Assembly: GCA_010015745.1 (NCBI GenBank)
Contig: ML978183.1
Location: 1-64,000, forward strand
Direction of reading: 5' to 3'
From: Setomelanomma holmii
Lineage: Eukaryota; Ascomycota; Dothideomycetes; Pleosporales; Phaeosphaeriaceae
Length of the DNA stretch: 64,000 nucleotides
Position 1 is the first letter of the stretch. Each line of letters begins with the position of its first letter. This document shows, in pieces, positions 1 to 10,575 of the stretch. Under the pieces are notes generated by a model. It was not told where the DNA came from. It did no database searches and worked only from the letters and a program-made list of their open reading frames with translations. The translations under genes were made by a program, and so were the position numbers.

Positions 1-46
1 TAATCGACTTAGCTCTATACAACTGTGCGACGTAGGCGTAACATAG

Positions 47-105
47 TTGAACAATGTTCGTGGTTCGTTGTGGGGGGATGTTCGACCCACAGGGACGGAC
101 GTTAG
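47..105 (+). repeat. Transposon-terminus-like repeat, copy A
   Basis: This ~58-bp sequence closely resembles 3620-3677 in the same orientation (roughly 80% by eye). Both contain GATGTTCGACC, then AGGGA-GGACGT, and end directly at a TA dinucleotide. Read on the minus strand the end starts ACGTCC, like the pogo-type inverted terminus that ends at 63394. I infer it is a relic terminus of a TA-inserting DNA transposon. No transposase is visible beside it. Confidence 0.5.
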
Positions 106-908
106 TAGCCAGACTGAGGTTACAGTGGAATTGGCGTGCCTGGTACGAAGTGATGGTTGACAGGGTAAACGCGTGTAAGGTGGAGTACCATTAATATCGA
201 CGTATACCGGGCTTGTGTAGAAAGAAGATATAGTGCAAGCAGACACGAATTATGCGTGTCCCGGTGGAGGAGCTCGGCGTCTGGGTAAGTAGGTGTGCGG
301 CGCAGCTCGCTGTTCAATTCACGAATATTGATATTGATCAAGCTGAGCGACGGCGATGCTCACCAATTTGGAAGCGTAATCGCCGTCGATACTCCATGAG
401 TGCCATTGTTTGAACAGACAGTAAAGTCTATCCCTGCGGTTCGAACAACCCCCTGCGACGAATCAGATCTATCGCTCAAGCACTTTGCACCTCAGCCCCG
501 CTAGAATATAAAGTGCAATTAGTCTAGTAGTTATCTTCGAATATCTCTTCTTCCAAACTTAGTCTGCAGCAAGAAAATTACAACAGTGTTGAGCGTGCTG
601 TCGCTCAATTTACTGACAGCGTTAGAAGCTGCAACAGCTGTGTACCCCTGCTATACTACCACACTGTGCGTATTGTAAAACTCCGGAGCATCTAGATGAT
701 TTTCTTCTCATTTTAAAAGACAGATCCAAATATTTAGGATGTGCAGCCTCCCCTAACATGCTCTCCGAGTTTATCCGCTGATACAAGCAGGCTTTTGCGT
801 TTTAGCGACAGGACTGAGGACGCTTACATCCCCGTCCCTCTATGAGTATCGATTTATAAACATTAAAAGAGAAGAAGAATAAGTGTAGCATTGAGACGAC
901 GGATATCA

Positions 909-3590
909 CTAAGAACGGCATATCCAAACCTTTCCATGCCCTGTACCTAGACCAACACATTTGCCTGATACAGCTGAGCACGAAGGTCGAAACTCTGTTG
1001 GGAGCCACAACAGCTTTTGTGCATTGTTGGAAATCCAGGTGCCATCTACGCTAATCGTTGTTCCCTGACGGACAAGTTGCTGGGGGTTTATCTCAGTTTT
1101 ATCGGAGTGTGGTGACGCAAGGATAGAGGTGAGATCAGCGCTTCTTTGGCCCTCGAGCGTCTGCAGGCATGTTCCGCTGCTCGCATCCCAGATCTTAACG
1201 GTGTAGTCGCCTGATGCCGACGCCAGTCGACTCGAGTCGGGCGAGAAGGCCACTGACGTGACCCAATCGCGATGGCCCTCGAGCGTCTGCAGGCATGCGC
1301 TCCAGTCGTCGCTCATAGGTGGCCGAATCGTGGTTCCTCTCGGCTCTTCGTGCCGAAATAGCTGTCTGATCAGACTGCCTGTCGGACTGAATAACAGCGC
1401 AGATACATATGTTTGAAGAGGGTAATTCTCAATCGCCCCTTTATGATACATAACAAATCGCCGTGCATCTTGAACAAGCTGAGTGAGCTGATCTTGGTCC
1501 TGCATCTCCTACATGCGTCAGCATCTACTCTTTACGGACATGCAGTTTCTAGATGCCATACCTGCAGTAGTAACCACAATTTCGTTATTAAGACTACACC
1601 TTGCCCTAAACTCTTGCACAGACTGAGCCCTTCAAGCCAGTATAGATACTTCTTCCTCAGAAAATCATTGACAGCTATAGTTCGAGAGTTAGTAACACTA
1701 TTAACTGAAGAATTCAGTTTCGAGTCGTGTAGATGATCGATCCAGTAGATGTACGGATAGCGTGACACTGATAGTGGGTCTAGATCAGGCGTTTCAACGT
1801 TGTCGATATGAAATCCTAGCGCTTCTAGGCTGTACATGTCCCTGTGCAATGTCCTAGACAGAATTGCCAGTGACTTCGAAAACATCTCCTGATGAACGGC
1901 TTCAGTCCCATGTAGAAAGAACTTGTCCAGCGCCTTTGTGAAGAGAAAGTCTTTTGCAGACTGGTGCACAAAGTAGACTGTGTTGTCTCGACGAGTAAGG
2001 AAAGATCCACAGAGGCTGACAATCTTGCGCACTGACTCTAGGTCATCAGCTAAATCCTCAAGCGGCTGCACGAGCGCAATTAATTCAGGAATTGTAACAG
2101 GCCGATACAAGACCGCAGTTGAAGTAAGGACCTGTCGACACATCTCGGCGCTGTCAGAGTCGCTTATCTGATCTATCATTCGCTTGTACAGGAAGTCCAG
2201 CCCTGACGGGAAAAAGGTTAGTTTCTTTTGTACGTTCCACTTTTCGGTCCTCTCTAGTTCTTTGCACACTAACGCCACCCAGAGGAAGGTATTGTTCGCG
2301 TTTAATGTCAGATGCTGGAGTACAGCGCGTCGCATTTCCGCCTTGTATTGCATTTTCTGCGCTAAACTATCCACCTTTTGCTGGATGAAGACGTCAACTG
2401 CCGCTGCAACTGACTCCGCGTTCAGCTCAAGACTCAGTTTTACTTTGTGTCCCGCCCGCTCTAGCTGTGCTCCAATCTCTGGCCAGTTTCGGCTGGAAAC
2501 GATCCATTTGACACGGGAAGACGCAGACGACTGCTTTGCAACAAACTCCAGTAGCTTTGGTAGATCATCAGTTACGCACTCGTCTAGCGCGTCGATGATC
2601 AGATACGTCGGGCGTACGCGTAGGTCTTGTAGCACATCTCCAAAAATCTCTACTAAGACTACCCAGGCATTCGCGTCCTCAAATAGGGCTTTGTCTGCGT
2701 AATTGTACTTTTTGCGCACGTGAGATGCAAGCGACGGTTGCTGATTCATGAGCAGGTACAATAGCCCTCGCAGCACGGCCGTAGCGCTATTAATGCGCGA
2801 GTCGGTCGCTTGGCAGAAAAAGTACGATAGAAGGGCGGTCCTAGGCATCGAGTTTTGCAGCTCATCGATGATGCCGCAGAGCAGCATCGTCTTGCCCTTG
2901 CCTGGATCAACTTTGACCCACAGCAATTGGTTCTGCGACTTTTTATGCCATTGCTGGAAGCTTATATTTTTTAGAACCCAGCGGTATGAGTCCTTCAGCA
3001 GCCCACCCTTTGTATCCTCAATCCGCTTCTTGTCTTCACGGGGATCTGTGCATCATATGTCTTTCATGCACGCTTCTAGCTTATGGATCTCATCCATCAG
3101 ACGTCTAAACGCGCTCGCTGCGCCCTCGCTGTAGGCAGGCGCCATCTCAACATCAAAGATGCCTGATAATGAATACCATGCATCTTCATCGCGTTTGGTC
3201 TCCCTGTCACCTTTCCACTGCAGCCGCTCGTTGACGCTGAACTGAGAAAGCGAGGCTCCTTCGAGTACCTGGTGTGGGATACTAGTAATTGTGTGGACCA
3301 ATGACTTCAGTGATATCTTATCGCCAAGCTTATCCCCTTCTTGAGAAAAGAACTCAACTGTCCTTGGGGCAAGAAGCTCTTGGAGCGTCCAGCTACGCGT
3401 AAACCAGCGACTTGACTTGAAAGCAGGCTTCCACGTGAAGTCGTTAACCATGTCCTCAAATTTCCTCTTCCTTGTCCGTACGTCTGATAGGTAAACATAG
3501 CATTTTGTCGCGTTTTGGTACCAGCAAAACATAGATTGGATAGCCTGGGAGAGCTCAGCCTTGTCTGTCTGTAGATTTGATTCATTCTAT
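909..3590 (-). pseudogene. Broken HET-NACHT-WD40 (fungal NLR) gene
   Basis: This is a relic of a STAND/NLR protein of the HET-E/HET-D type, which act in heterokaryon incompatibility and fungal innate recognition. Reading on the minus strand, 3590-3056 encodes the C-terminal part of a HET domain (MFCWYQNATKCYVYLSDV, then RWFTRSWTLQELLAP). An in-frame TGA at 3053-3055 follows. The same frame then continues through the linker (DPREDKKRIEDTKGG) into a NACHT domain with P-loop DPGKGKT and Walker-B-like LIIDALDE, ending at 1532. A frame change near 1505-1560 precedes 1505-909, which holds the pre-WD segment (DARRFVMYHKGAIEN), one WD40 repeat (HRDWVTSVAFSPDSSRLASA) and a family-typical C-terminal tail. 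The HET N-terminus is missing, because a stop codon interrupts the frame just upstream of ~3585. The lesions (5' truncation, nonsense, frameshift, WD array cut to about one repeat) make it a pseudogene. The TGA would fit a CGA-to-TGA change. Confidence 0.85.
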
Positions 3591-3619
3591 AGACTTATAG
3601 GCTGACGGTGTACGGTGCG

Positions 3620-3677
3620 TTGATAATGTTGGTGGTTCTGCGCGGAGGGATGTTCGACCTATAGGGATGGACGTTAG
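3620..3677 (+). repeat. Transposon-terminus-like repeat, copy B
   Basis: This is the partner of 47-105, in direct orientation, and lies just beyond the truncated 5' end of the HET-NACHT-WD40 relic. It ends in GGACGT followed by TA at 3675-3676. The HET truncation falls within about 30 bp of it, so it may mark the junction where the gene was cut by a transposon insertion or deletion. The stretch 3678-4198 holds no gene I can support. Confidence 0.5.
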
Positions 3678-4198
3678 AGAAGTTCAGATACAACATGCAT
3701 CGATCCAGAGCGCCTAGGGAGATGAAATGCACTCCCTACTAACGTTGATCGGATGCGGGTACCGTGCATAGCATACCCGAGCCGTCCGCACACGCTTAGC
3801 CACTGTGAAGATGCAAGCAACATAGTGCCACGAGCATATTGAATGCAAAATGCGTTTCCTCCTTGAAAAGTGACAATAATCATTCCACCGCTGCAAGAAC
3901 TTGACAGCCGGTGTCAAAGATACTGCCGATCGCTTCGTCTACTCATATCAGTATTCTGTAACTGATGGTGAGGGGAATACATACGGACCTTTGCCGCTCA
4001 ACGTAGTTCGCGCTTGAGCGAATAATGAGTATATAGTGTCCGCTGTCCGCTGCGCATCGGCTTCACGGGCAATTTGCTCGGCTGCTTGTCCGGGATGGAG
4101 AAGGTCGCCTCATCGAATCCACAGCCACAGAGTACCGATGAAGTGGCTGCCCTCATAACGACTGCTGGTTGTCATCTGGTATGAGCCAGGACCTTCCT

Positions 4199-6074
4199 TT
4201 ACGCTGCTGATCCTGGTTGTTCTCCATGTTGTGCGCCTTTCGCTCTTGGATCGGCTGGTGGAGTGGTCACTTCAGAGGGTTGGGGATGTTTAAAGGCATT
4301 GACACGCGGCGTGTCTTGGAATGGGGGAAGCATAAGATCTGGATAGCGTCGATTCTGCATAGATAATGGGTTCTGTTCCAGTCGTCCTGCTCTGCCAAAA
4401 TACTGACTCGCAGGAGTGACTCCGATAGTCTGTCGTTGAGCCTCAGGATTAGGCAGAAGGGTGTAAGGATGTTTATGGCCGATGAACGAAAGCGGCCATT
4501 GCATGCATGGCAGCCAGTCAGGCGCTGTTGCTTCAGAGCAAGCCTTCATCAGATGTTCGCCCCATCCCTGCATGAACCAGTACCGCGACTGAGCCGCAAA
4601 GAGCATTGTGGAGTAGTACATCAATATTGCTAATGCGCCAGAGTACCTTTGTCGTACAAGATTGAGAAAGTCTGACTGAATATAGAATGGCCAGCACACC
4701 AGGAATCGAAGCTCCCTGTTATCTGCTTTGGGCGACATGGCCAACTGCAAAGCTGGCTCAAGATGTCCAATGACCTGCAGGTAGACGTTCCTCTCCACAG
4801 AAGGCAAATCGGGCTTAGACTGGACGAAAGAGGCCAGGCTCGGGATATGGTTGATGAGCTCATGAAGGATTGGTTGCGGAGCTATAACGTCCGCTGAGTC
4901 TTGGAACATCGGAGAGAGCCAGGAGCCGTGGACATGGGACTGTGCCATAGCGGTGACGTTGCGCATGCCCTGCATCAAGCTGAATATGTTCAAGATGCCA
5001 TCGATGGCTCCTTGTGAGCTAGGGTTATCAGGAAAGCATAGCTCAAATCCTGTCGAGGCGAAAACACTGAGTGTGAGTAAAGTCGATGTAGCGACGAGTG
5101 CTACTTCTTCATGCGTGGTCGGATTCTGAAGCTTCTCTCTGACACCGCGGATGGCCAGATCTTGGTGGCTAGATGTGAGTCAGTGTGAGTTGTGTCGCAA
5201 AGTTGGCGCAGAGAATTTACTGTATGCCACAAGTGTAGTACTGTGACCTTCTTTCAGGCAGCTTGTAAGCTTTGTGTAGTGCCGAGAAGGCGAGTAGCTC
5301 ATGCAGCAGGAATACATGGTTCACAGCCTGGATAGGAGCTTCTACTCGCCATGTATGTCGCATATCTTCCCGTTGTGACAACTGATCATAGGCCTCTACC
5401 GTCCAATGATGCATTAGTTCAAGGTCGCGCACCCAGACATCCGGGCAACTTTCGTCAGAGCCATGAATGAACCTTGTCAGGAATGGAAAGTTATCTGGTG
5501 AGGAGCTTGGTGAGCTGCACTGAGATATGGCCGAAGTCGATATTGTCTGGCTTTGTGAAGTCGCTGGCGGATTTAAGACGTAATCGATCTGTAGCGAAGG
5601 GGAAGGAGCAGACGCGTTCTTCCAACCATAAGCCACGTATATAGGAGCAGGATTGATGACTTTACCGGCGTGTTTGGTTCAGCTGATTGGCGTTTTTTCC
5701 GTCTTGGTGGATCCCTCGCGATACCTGCAGTCGATGCCGAACCTTGTTGCGATGCACTGGGGTCTGATGTAAGGCTGCATTGTACCCCATGACGTGCGCA
5801 ATTGGAGCATGGCTTCAGTTCGTCGCACTGAGATAGGTCAGAATTGAGCTGCTCGCGAGCGGGCGTTGTAGTTGTATAACCCCAACCTTTACATGTCTGG
5901 CTTTACATTGTCGGCACCCTGTTCTGGATCTATCATCAACGTTAGAGCAACATGTGGGACATCGAGAGCTCGTGAAGGATTGAACCACAGGCCTGATTAC
6001 ATAAATCTGTTCTCGGCTCGGGATTGGCGGGAAAAACGGGGTGGCGCGTACTTTTTGTGGCCCAACCTCGGCAT
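4199..6074 (-). CDS. Zn2Cys6 transcription factor, UPC2-like
   Basis: This is a nuclear DNA-binding regulator of the fungal Zn2Cys6 class. I assemble five exons: 6052-6074, 5887-5929, 5666-5827, 5221-5588 and 4199-5168, giving 521 aa in frame. The first two introns split the zinc cluster. The start is MPRLGHKK joined to SRTGCRQCKARHVK, and the third exon continues CDELKPCSNCARHGVQC, which supplies all six cysteines (Cx2Cx6Cx5Cx2Cx6C). The middle and C-terminal region (WTVEAYDQLSQRED, HQDLAIRGVREKL) resembles the fungal-specific domain of sterol-uptake regulators such as UPC2. I recognise that from sequence style only, and the target genes are unknown. The donor of the 5828-5886 intron (GTTGGG) is non-consensus, but it is the only one that keeps the conserved HVKCDE junction. 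The gene is divergent from the MFS transporter at 6915. The Zn2Cys6 class is certain; the UPC2 label is tentative. Confidence 0.85.
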
Positions 6075-6914
6075 TTACGCGACGCTGGCCAGTCACCGTC
6101 TGTTTACAAAAAGCCTGTGGGTTGGTTGTGGGTGGATTGAAGGCGGCGGTGTCACCGTTGCTCGGTGCTGAAGGGATGAAAGCGAATGCGAGGAGTGAGG
6201 CGGGTTGTTGTTATCTGGGCCGCGACAGGCTCGTCGAGCATAAGTGGAACGCACTATGCCGCCCTTGATCACGGTCATGCAAAGCTAGCACTACTTCTGC
6301 AACAACGCGGCTTCGCATCAGAAACCCATCGCACGATTCCGGGCTGTTCTCTGTGGGGACAGGTAGATGTGTGGAGTGGACGCAGTGGAAGTACGCAACC
6401 TCATGAGGTGAGCCAGTGGCCCAGGGGACACGATTCGTCAGCACGTGATCCGAAGTGGTAACTTTTGAGGCTACCAACCACCTTCTATCTCATCACGCAA
6501 GTCATTTCCTACGACCACTCGGTCCGGGCATCGTCATGCGTTCTACCTATCGATATGAGTATTTGTACCCCATCGTATGACAGCGAGCTCAAGGCCGATC
6601 CAACCCGATGGCAATTCGCGAGATGTGCAAGTCCTGGAGAAAGAGCTGCCGAAGAAAATGCCGGGGCACCTCCAGTTGCTTGACAATCTGCGACTTGCTG
6701 TATGAGGCGCCACAGCCCGAACTGGGGCCACTACCCCGCGAGATCTGACCTATCATAACGCCCGACCTACATCGTATTGACTGTATCGAGCACGGAATGA
6801 GGCACGGGATCGGACACAGGCAGCAAAGAACTATGTAGAGCTTGGTGCAGAGTTCTCTGAACATTCAACTCCCCTGGAACATCAAGCGTACAAAGCTAGT
6901 ACGAAAGTCTGGCC
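6075..6914. promoter_or_regulatory. Divergent intergenic region, TF / MFS
   Basis: This ~840-bp gap separates two genes that point away from each other, the Zn2Cys6 regulator and the MFS transporter. It must contain both promoters. I see no convincing gene in it and no clear operator. CGG half-sites typical of Zn2Cys6 binding occur, but no arrangement stands out from background. Confidence 0.4.
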
Positions 6915-8501
6915 ATGGAAAACAAAACACCTCCTTCAGATCGAAGCAATGCGACATTCGCAGCAGATCCCTTAGACACAGCGCAGAGGCACATCGACGT
7001 TGAGAAGAACCCCACTCTGCCATCAACAACACATGATGCATCTCTCTCGGACATTGTCGATTGGGAGGGTGAAAATGATCCAGCGACGCCCATGAATTGG
7101 ACAAACTTGCGCAAGTTCAAGAACATATCAGTCATTTGCTATTGTACATTTCTGACGTGAGTTGCGTGCGGAGACCAGACCTGCGGGCACAGTTGCTAAC
7201 AAGCGATCAAGTAGGCCTCTTGGATCCACCATGTTTGCACCAGCAATAGGCCAGGTAATGACCACGTACCACTCGTCGAATCCGCTTTTAGCCTCCTTCG
7301 TCGTATCAGTATGGATCCTAGGTTACTTCTTCGGGCCTCTGTTCTTGGGTCCGCTATCTGATCTGTACGGACGTTTACTCGTGTATTGGACCTGTAACGT
7401 ACTATTCACCATCTTCAATGTGGTAAGTGCACTTTTACCATCACTGTTAGCCCTTGTTATTTTCCGGTTTCTGGCTGGAACTTTCGGTGGTTGCCCAATC
7501 ACCATCGGAGCTGGCACATTTGGCGACCTCATCCGCCCTCATAGCCGTGGAAAAATCCTCGCAATCTGGTCGCTCGGTCCTATCATGGGACCAATTTTGG
7601 GGCCAATAGCTGGTGGGTACCTTGGTGAGGGTGCAGGATGGCGATGGATCTGTTGGACTCTTGCCATTGCGTCTGGGGTCGGTGCCGTGGCCTCGTTCAT
7701 CTTTCAAGAAGAAACTTACCCGCCAGTGCTCCTAGCTCGAAAGACCAGAAAGCTGGTCAATGAGACTGGCAATCAAAATCTGAAGGCCTCGACCGATATG
7801 GACAGGAACCGAACACCCTCACAGATCTTCGGGCGCGCAATCATTCGGCCTCTCAAATTATTGTTCTTGTCTCCAACTATCTCGATCCTTTCGTTCTATG
7901 TCGGTCTCGTTTACGGCTTCATGTACCTGCTGTTCACCACTTTCCTCTCGTGTTCCAGTATCAATATGGCTTCGACACTGGCGAGATAGGCCTCACATAT
8001 ATCGGCTTGGGCATCGGCTCCCTTCTTGGACTTGGTGTTGCAGGCTTCGTGTCCGATAAGATTTACCGCAAGAAGTCAGCGGAAGGCCCAGTCAAACCTG
8101 AGTATCGCATCGTCCCACTAATACCAACGGCTTATTGCATTCCAGTAGGGCTGTTTATCTACGGTTGGACCACCAACTTCAAGACCCATTGGATTGCACC
8201 AGAAACTGGGACCGTCATCGTAGGTATTGGCATCAACGTGCTGATGATGTGTGTGGCGACCTATTTCATTGACGCAAATCCGCATTTCGAGGCTTCGGCA
8301 AACGCAGCTTGCACTGCCCTCCGTTCTCTGGTCGGAGCGCTAGTGCCTCTATTTGGTCGATCTATGTACAAGGCAATGGGCCTTGGTTGGGGAAACAGTC
8401 TGTTGGGCTTTTTGACGCTTGCATTAGCGCCCCTCCCGTGGCTGTTCTTCAAGTATGGCGAAAGGATACGGACAAATCCAAGGTTTCGACCGAAAATGTG
8501 A
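6915..8501 (+). pseudogene. MFS transporter (DHA1 type) with a frameshift
   Basis: This encodes a 12-TM major-facilitator drug:H+ antiporter-type plasma-membrane transporter. Exon 1 (6915-7156) begins with the ATG of MENKTPPSD and ends in FLT. An intron with GTGAGT donor and TAG acceptor (7157-7214) leads into PLGSTMFAPAIGQVM. The family signature GYFFGPLFLGPLSDLYGR follows, then the loop SRGKILAIWSLGPIMGP. Near 7940-7950 the frame slips by one base: YLLFTTF should run on into PLVFQYQYGF, but one C of the expected CCC is missing. The second half then continues in the next frame to a stop at 8501 (YGERIRTNPRFRPKM). A 50-nt GT-AG segment starting at GTTTAC would restore the frame, but it would remove conserved membrane residues, so I read the site as a frameshift. 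A sequencing error would make this a working gene. Confidence 0.7.
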
Positions 8502-9024
8502 TAAGAATCTGCGAAGAGGATGGCGGATGTTTGGGTCGCTAAAGCCTAGTCTATTGCCTTAGCAATTAGTTGTAAGAAGTTTGCAAAGGTTCCACGGCAA
8601 ACACAAATGAGGTATGATAGTCAGTCGGCACCGAAGAGTGATGGTGCATGGTTCGTATGCACGTTCGGAAAGTCCTTCACGCCGTAACCGCACCCTATCT
8701 CATACAACGGGGCAATCCGCGACGCTTGACTCTACCGGCCTGGAGTTCGAGTATGCCTCTCCCTGCTATTGAGTATGGCCAAAAGGGTTGAGATACACAT
8801 CGCCCAATTGACTAATTGGTCTTTTGCCACGCCATGAGTTTTGACTGTCGCGCAATCGAGGGACGGGTCCCAGGGCAAAGGGGCGGAACTCCAACCATGG
8901 TTCAGTATAAGTGGACCACCCAAGAGCGGCCACGCTGGTCACGACAATTATAACGACTGGAATCCTCACTCTCTCCAATCTTCCTATACATATCTGGAAG
9001 TCTAGTTCTACTATATATCCGTCT

Positions 9025-10575
9025 ATGTTCAACATCACCAACGTACTATCACACAATAACTTCACGATGGGTATTCACAATGCTGCGAGCAACCACAAGC
9101 GCGGCACTTCCTCCTTCATACAAGCCTCTCCTTCCGCAGGCCCCAAGGAAAATTTCCCCCTGGAAAGAGATTCACACATCGCAACCGAGAAGCAGACCCG
9201 CCGTCAACTATTGCGCTCAACTTCACACTGCGAAATGCCTTCAACTTGCGCAAGCCAAAATCTTTACGCCGCACTGCGGGACATGTCACTGGAGGAGGAT
9301 ACTTCAGACCAGACAACGTCTTCAAGCGGTTCTAGCCATGACGCCGACTTGGAGCAATCGAGCACTGAAGATAATCGTGTCCTATGCAATGCCGACGCCG
9401 ACAACGTCGAAAAGAATGAAGAAGACTCGGACCAGGACCTTGAAATCGCCACGACAACATTCGATCTCCTTAGCCTAGAAGATAAGCACGAACAAGAATC
9501 GATCTTCACGAGGGAGCTTCTCCAGCGCATTGCCGCTGACGTGTCATACATCACGTCCGAGCAGATCAAGCCAAAAGGGCAGCGTGGCCATGGTCATCTG
9601 GAGTATGAGCTGCCCAATGGGCAAGTGATGACAATATGGAAAAGGGTTGGCTGTGCGGATAGTGTCACTATCCACTATCTGACACGAGTGGAAATGCACC
9701 CTGACTTTCGAAAGCGCTTTGGCACCGACCATGACCGTACTATACTTCAGCGCAAAATGAACCCGGACATCGCTGAAGAAGACTTCCACAACCACGTCGC
9801 TCCATATTTTGTTGAGTCCTGGCGTCGAGCGCAAGGTACTACACATCTCCAACCCTCTTTAATGGCTTCATGGCGTAAGAAACTCCACGCCACACAGAAG
9901 CTTTGGAAAGCAAGCGCATCTTGCACTCGACTCCTTGATACCATCGAAGGTGGAGTGGCAATGCTCAACAATCCAATTACAAAGATTGTCTGCATCGGCC
10001 TTGGAAAGCTCAACGCACGACCAGAATGGTACCAAGCCGCTTTACAACACATGACCGTGTTCAGCATTGCCGCCACCCTGCAAGCATACAACAAAGCCGA
10101 ATATCCTGGTTGCAAGGATTTGCGCATCATAGCACAAGACCCATGCTGCGAAGACAAAGATCGGGTCCTCCTTCAAGAACTCACTCCAACACCAACAACC
10201 TTCACGCACGACGATCCGGCGACGCTTCTTGCCATCGACGCAAGTACGCTTGTTGTGTCTGCTTTTCTCCCGACGAGTATGCCGTTGGTGCAGATTGTTG
10301 CTGATATGTTCGCGGATAGGGAGAAGGGGCCAGGGATGATGTTGTGGGATCGGATTGAGGGGATGAGGATGGGGAAACGATGGTATTGTTTGAGGTATCG
10401 GGATAGTCCGAGTGTGCCGAGGTTCTTGGACGGGTATGTGAGGTGGAGGAACGGGTTTGGGGAGCTGGATGAGTGTGTGATGAAGGATGTAAGGGGGGAT
10501 GAAGATGAGGAGGAAGGGAAACATTGGAGGTATTGGTTAAATGATATGGATTTGTGGGTGCGGATGGATGGATGA
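9025..10575 (+). CDS. SRR1-domain protein
   Basis: This is a single-exon gene of 516 aa starting at the ATG of MFNITNVLSHNN. The open frame extends further 5' but has no earlier ATG; 9067 is the next possible start. The N-terminal ~120 residues are low-complexity, with acidic and Ser-rich stretches (SSSGSSHDADLEQSS). The C-terminal half has the SRR1-like pattern: KIVCIGLGKL, then QHMTVFSIAATLQAY, then IIAQDPCCEDKDRVLL, then LVVSAFLPTSMPL. SRR1 proteins are linked to circadian and light signalling in plants and to transcription and heme-related regulation in yeast. The biochemical role here is unknown. The last ~300 nt are unusually G-rich on the coding strand. The 520-bp upstream region (8502-9024) holds no other gene. 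Confidence 0.7.
   Translation: MFNITNVLSHNNFTMGIHNAASNHKRGTSSFIQASPSAGPKENFPLERDSHIATEKQTRRQLLRSTSHCEMPSTCASQNLYAALRDMSLEEDTSDQTTSSSGSSHDADLEQSSTEDNRVLCNADADNVEKNEEDSDQDLEIATTTFDLLSLEDKHEQESIFTRELLQRIAADVSYITSEQIKPKGQRGHGHLEYELPNGQVMTIWKRVGCADSVTIHYLTRVEMHPDFRKRFGTDHDRTILQRKMNPDIAEEDFHNHVAPYFVESWRRAQGTTHLQPSLMASWRKKLHATQKLWKASASCTRLLDTIEGGVAMLNNPITKIVCIGLGKLNARPEWYQAALQHMTVFSIAATLQAYNKAEYPGCKDLRIIAQDPCCEDKDRVLLQELTPTPTTFTHDDPATLLAIDASTLVVSAFLPTSMPLVQIVADMFADREKGPGMMLWDRIEGMRMGKRWYCLRYRDSPSVPRFLDGYVRWRNGFGELDECVMKDVRGDEDEEEGKHWRYWLNDMDLWVRMDG

Noticed and set aside
430..460. A GGTTCGAAC-like stretch that recalls a tRNA T-loop.
   Set aside because: No acceptor or anticodon stems can be paired around it.
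7901..7960. A 50-nt intron in the MFS gene.
   Set aside because: It would delete a membrane segment that is conserved in the DHA1 family, and a single missing base explains the frame change more simply.
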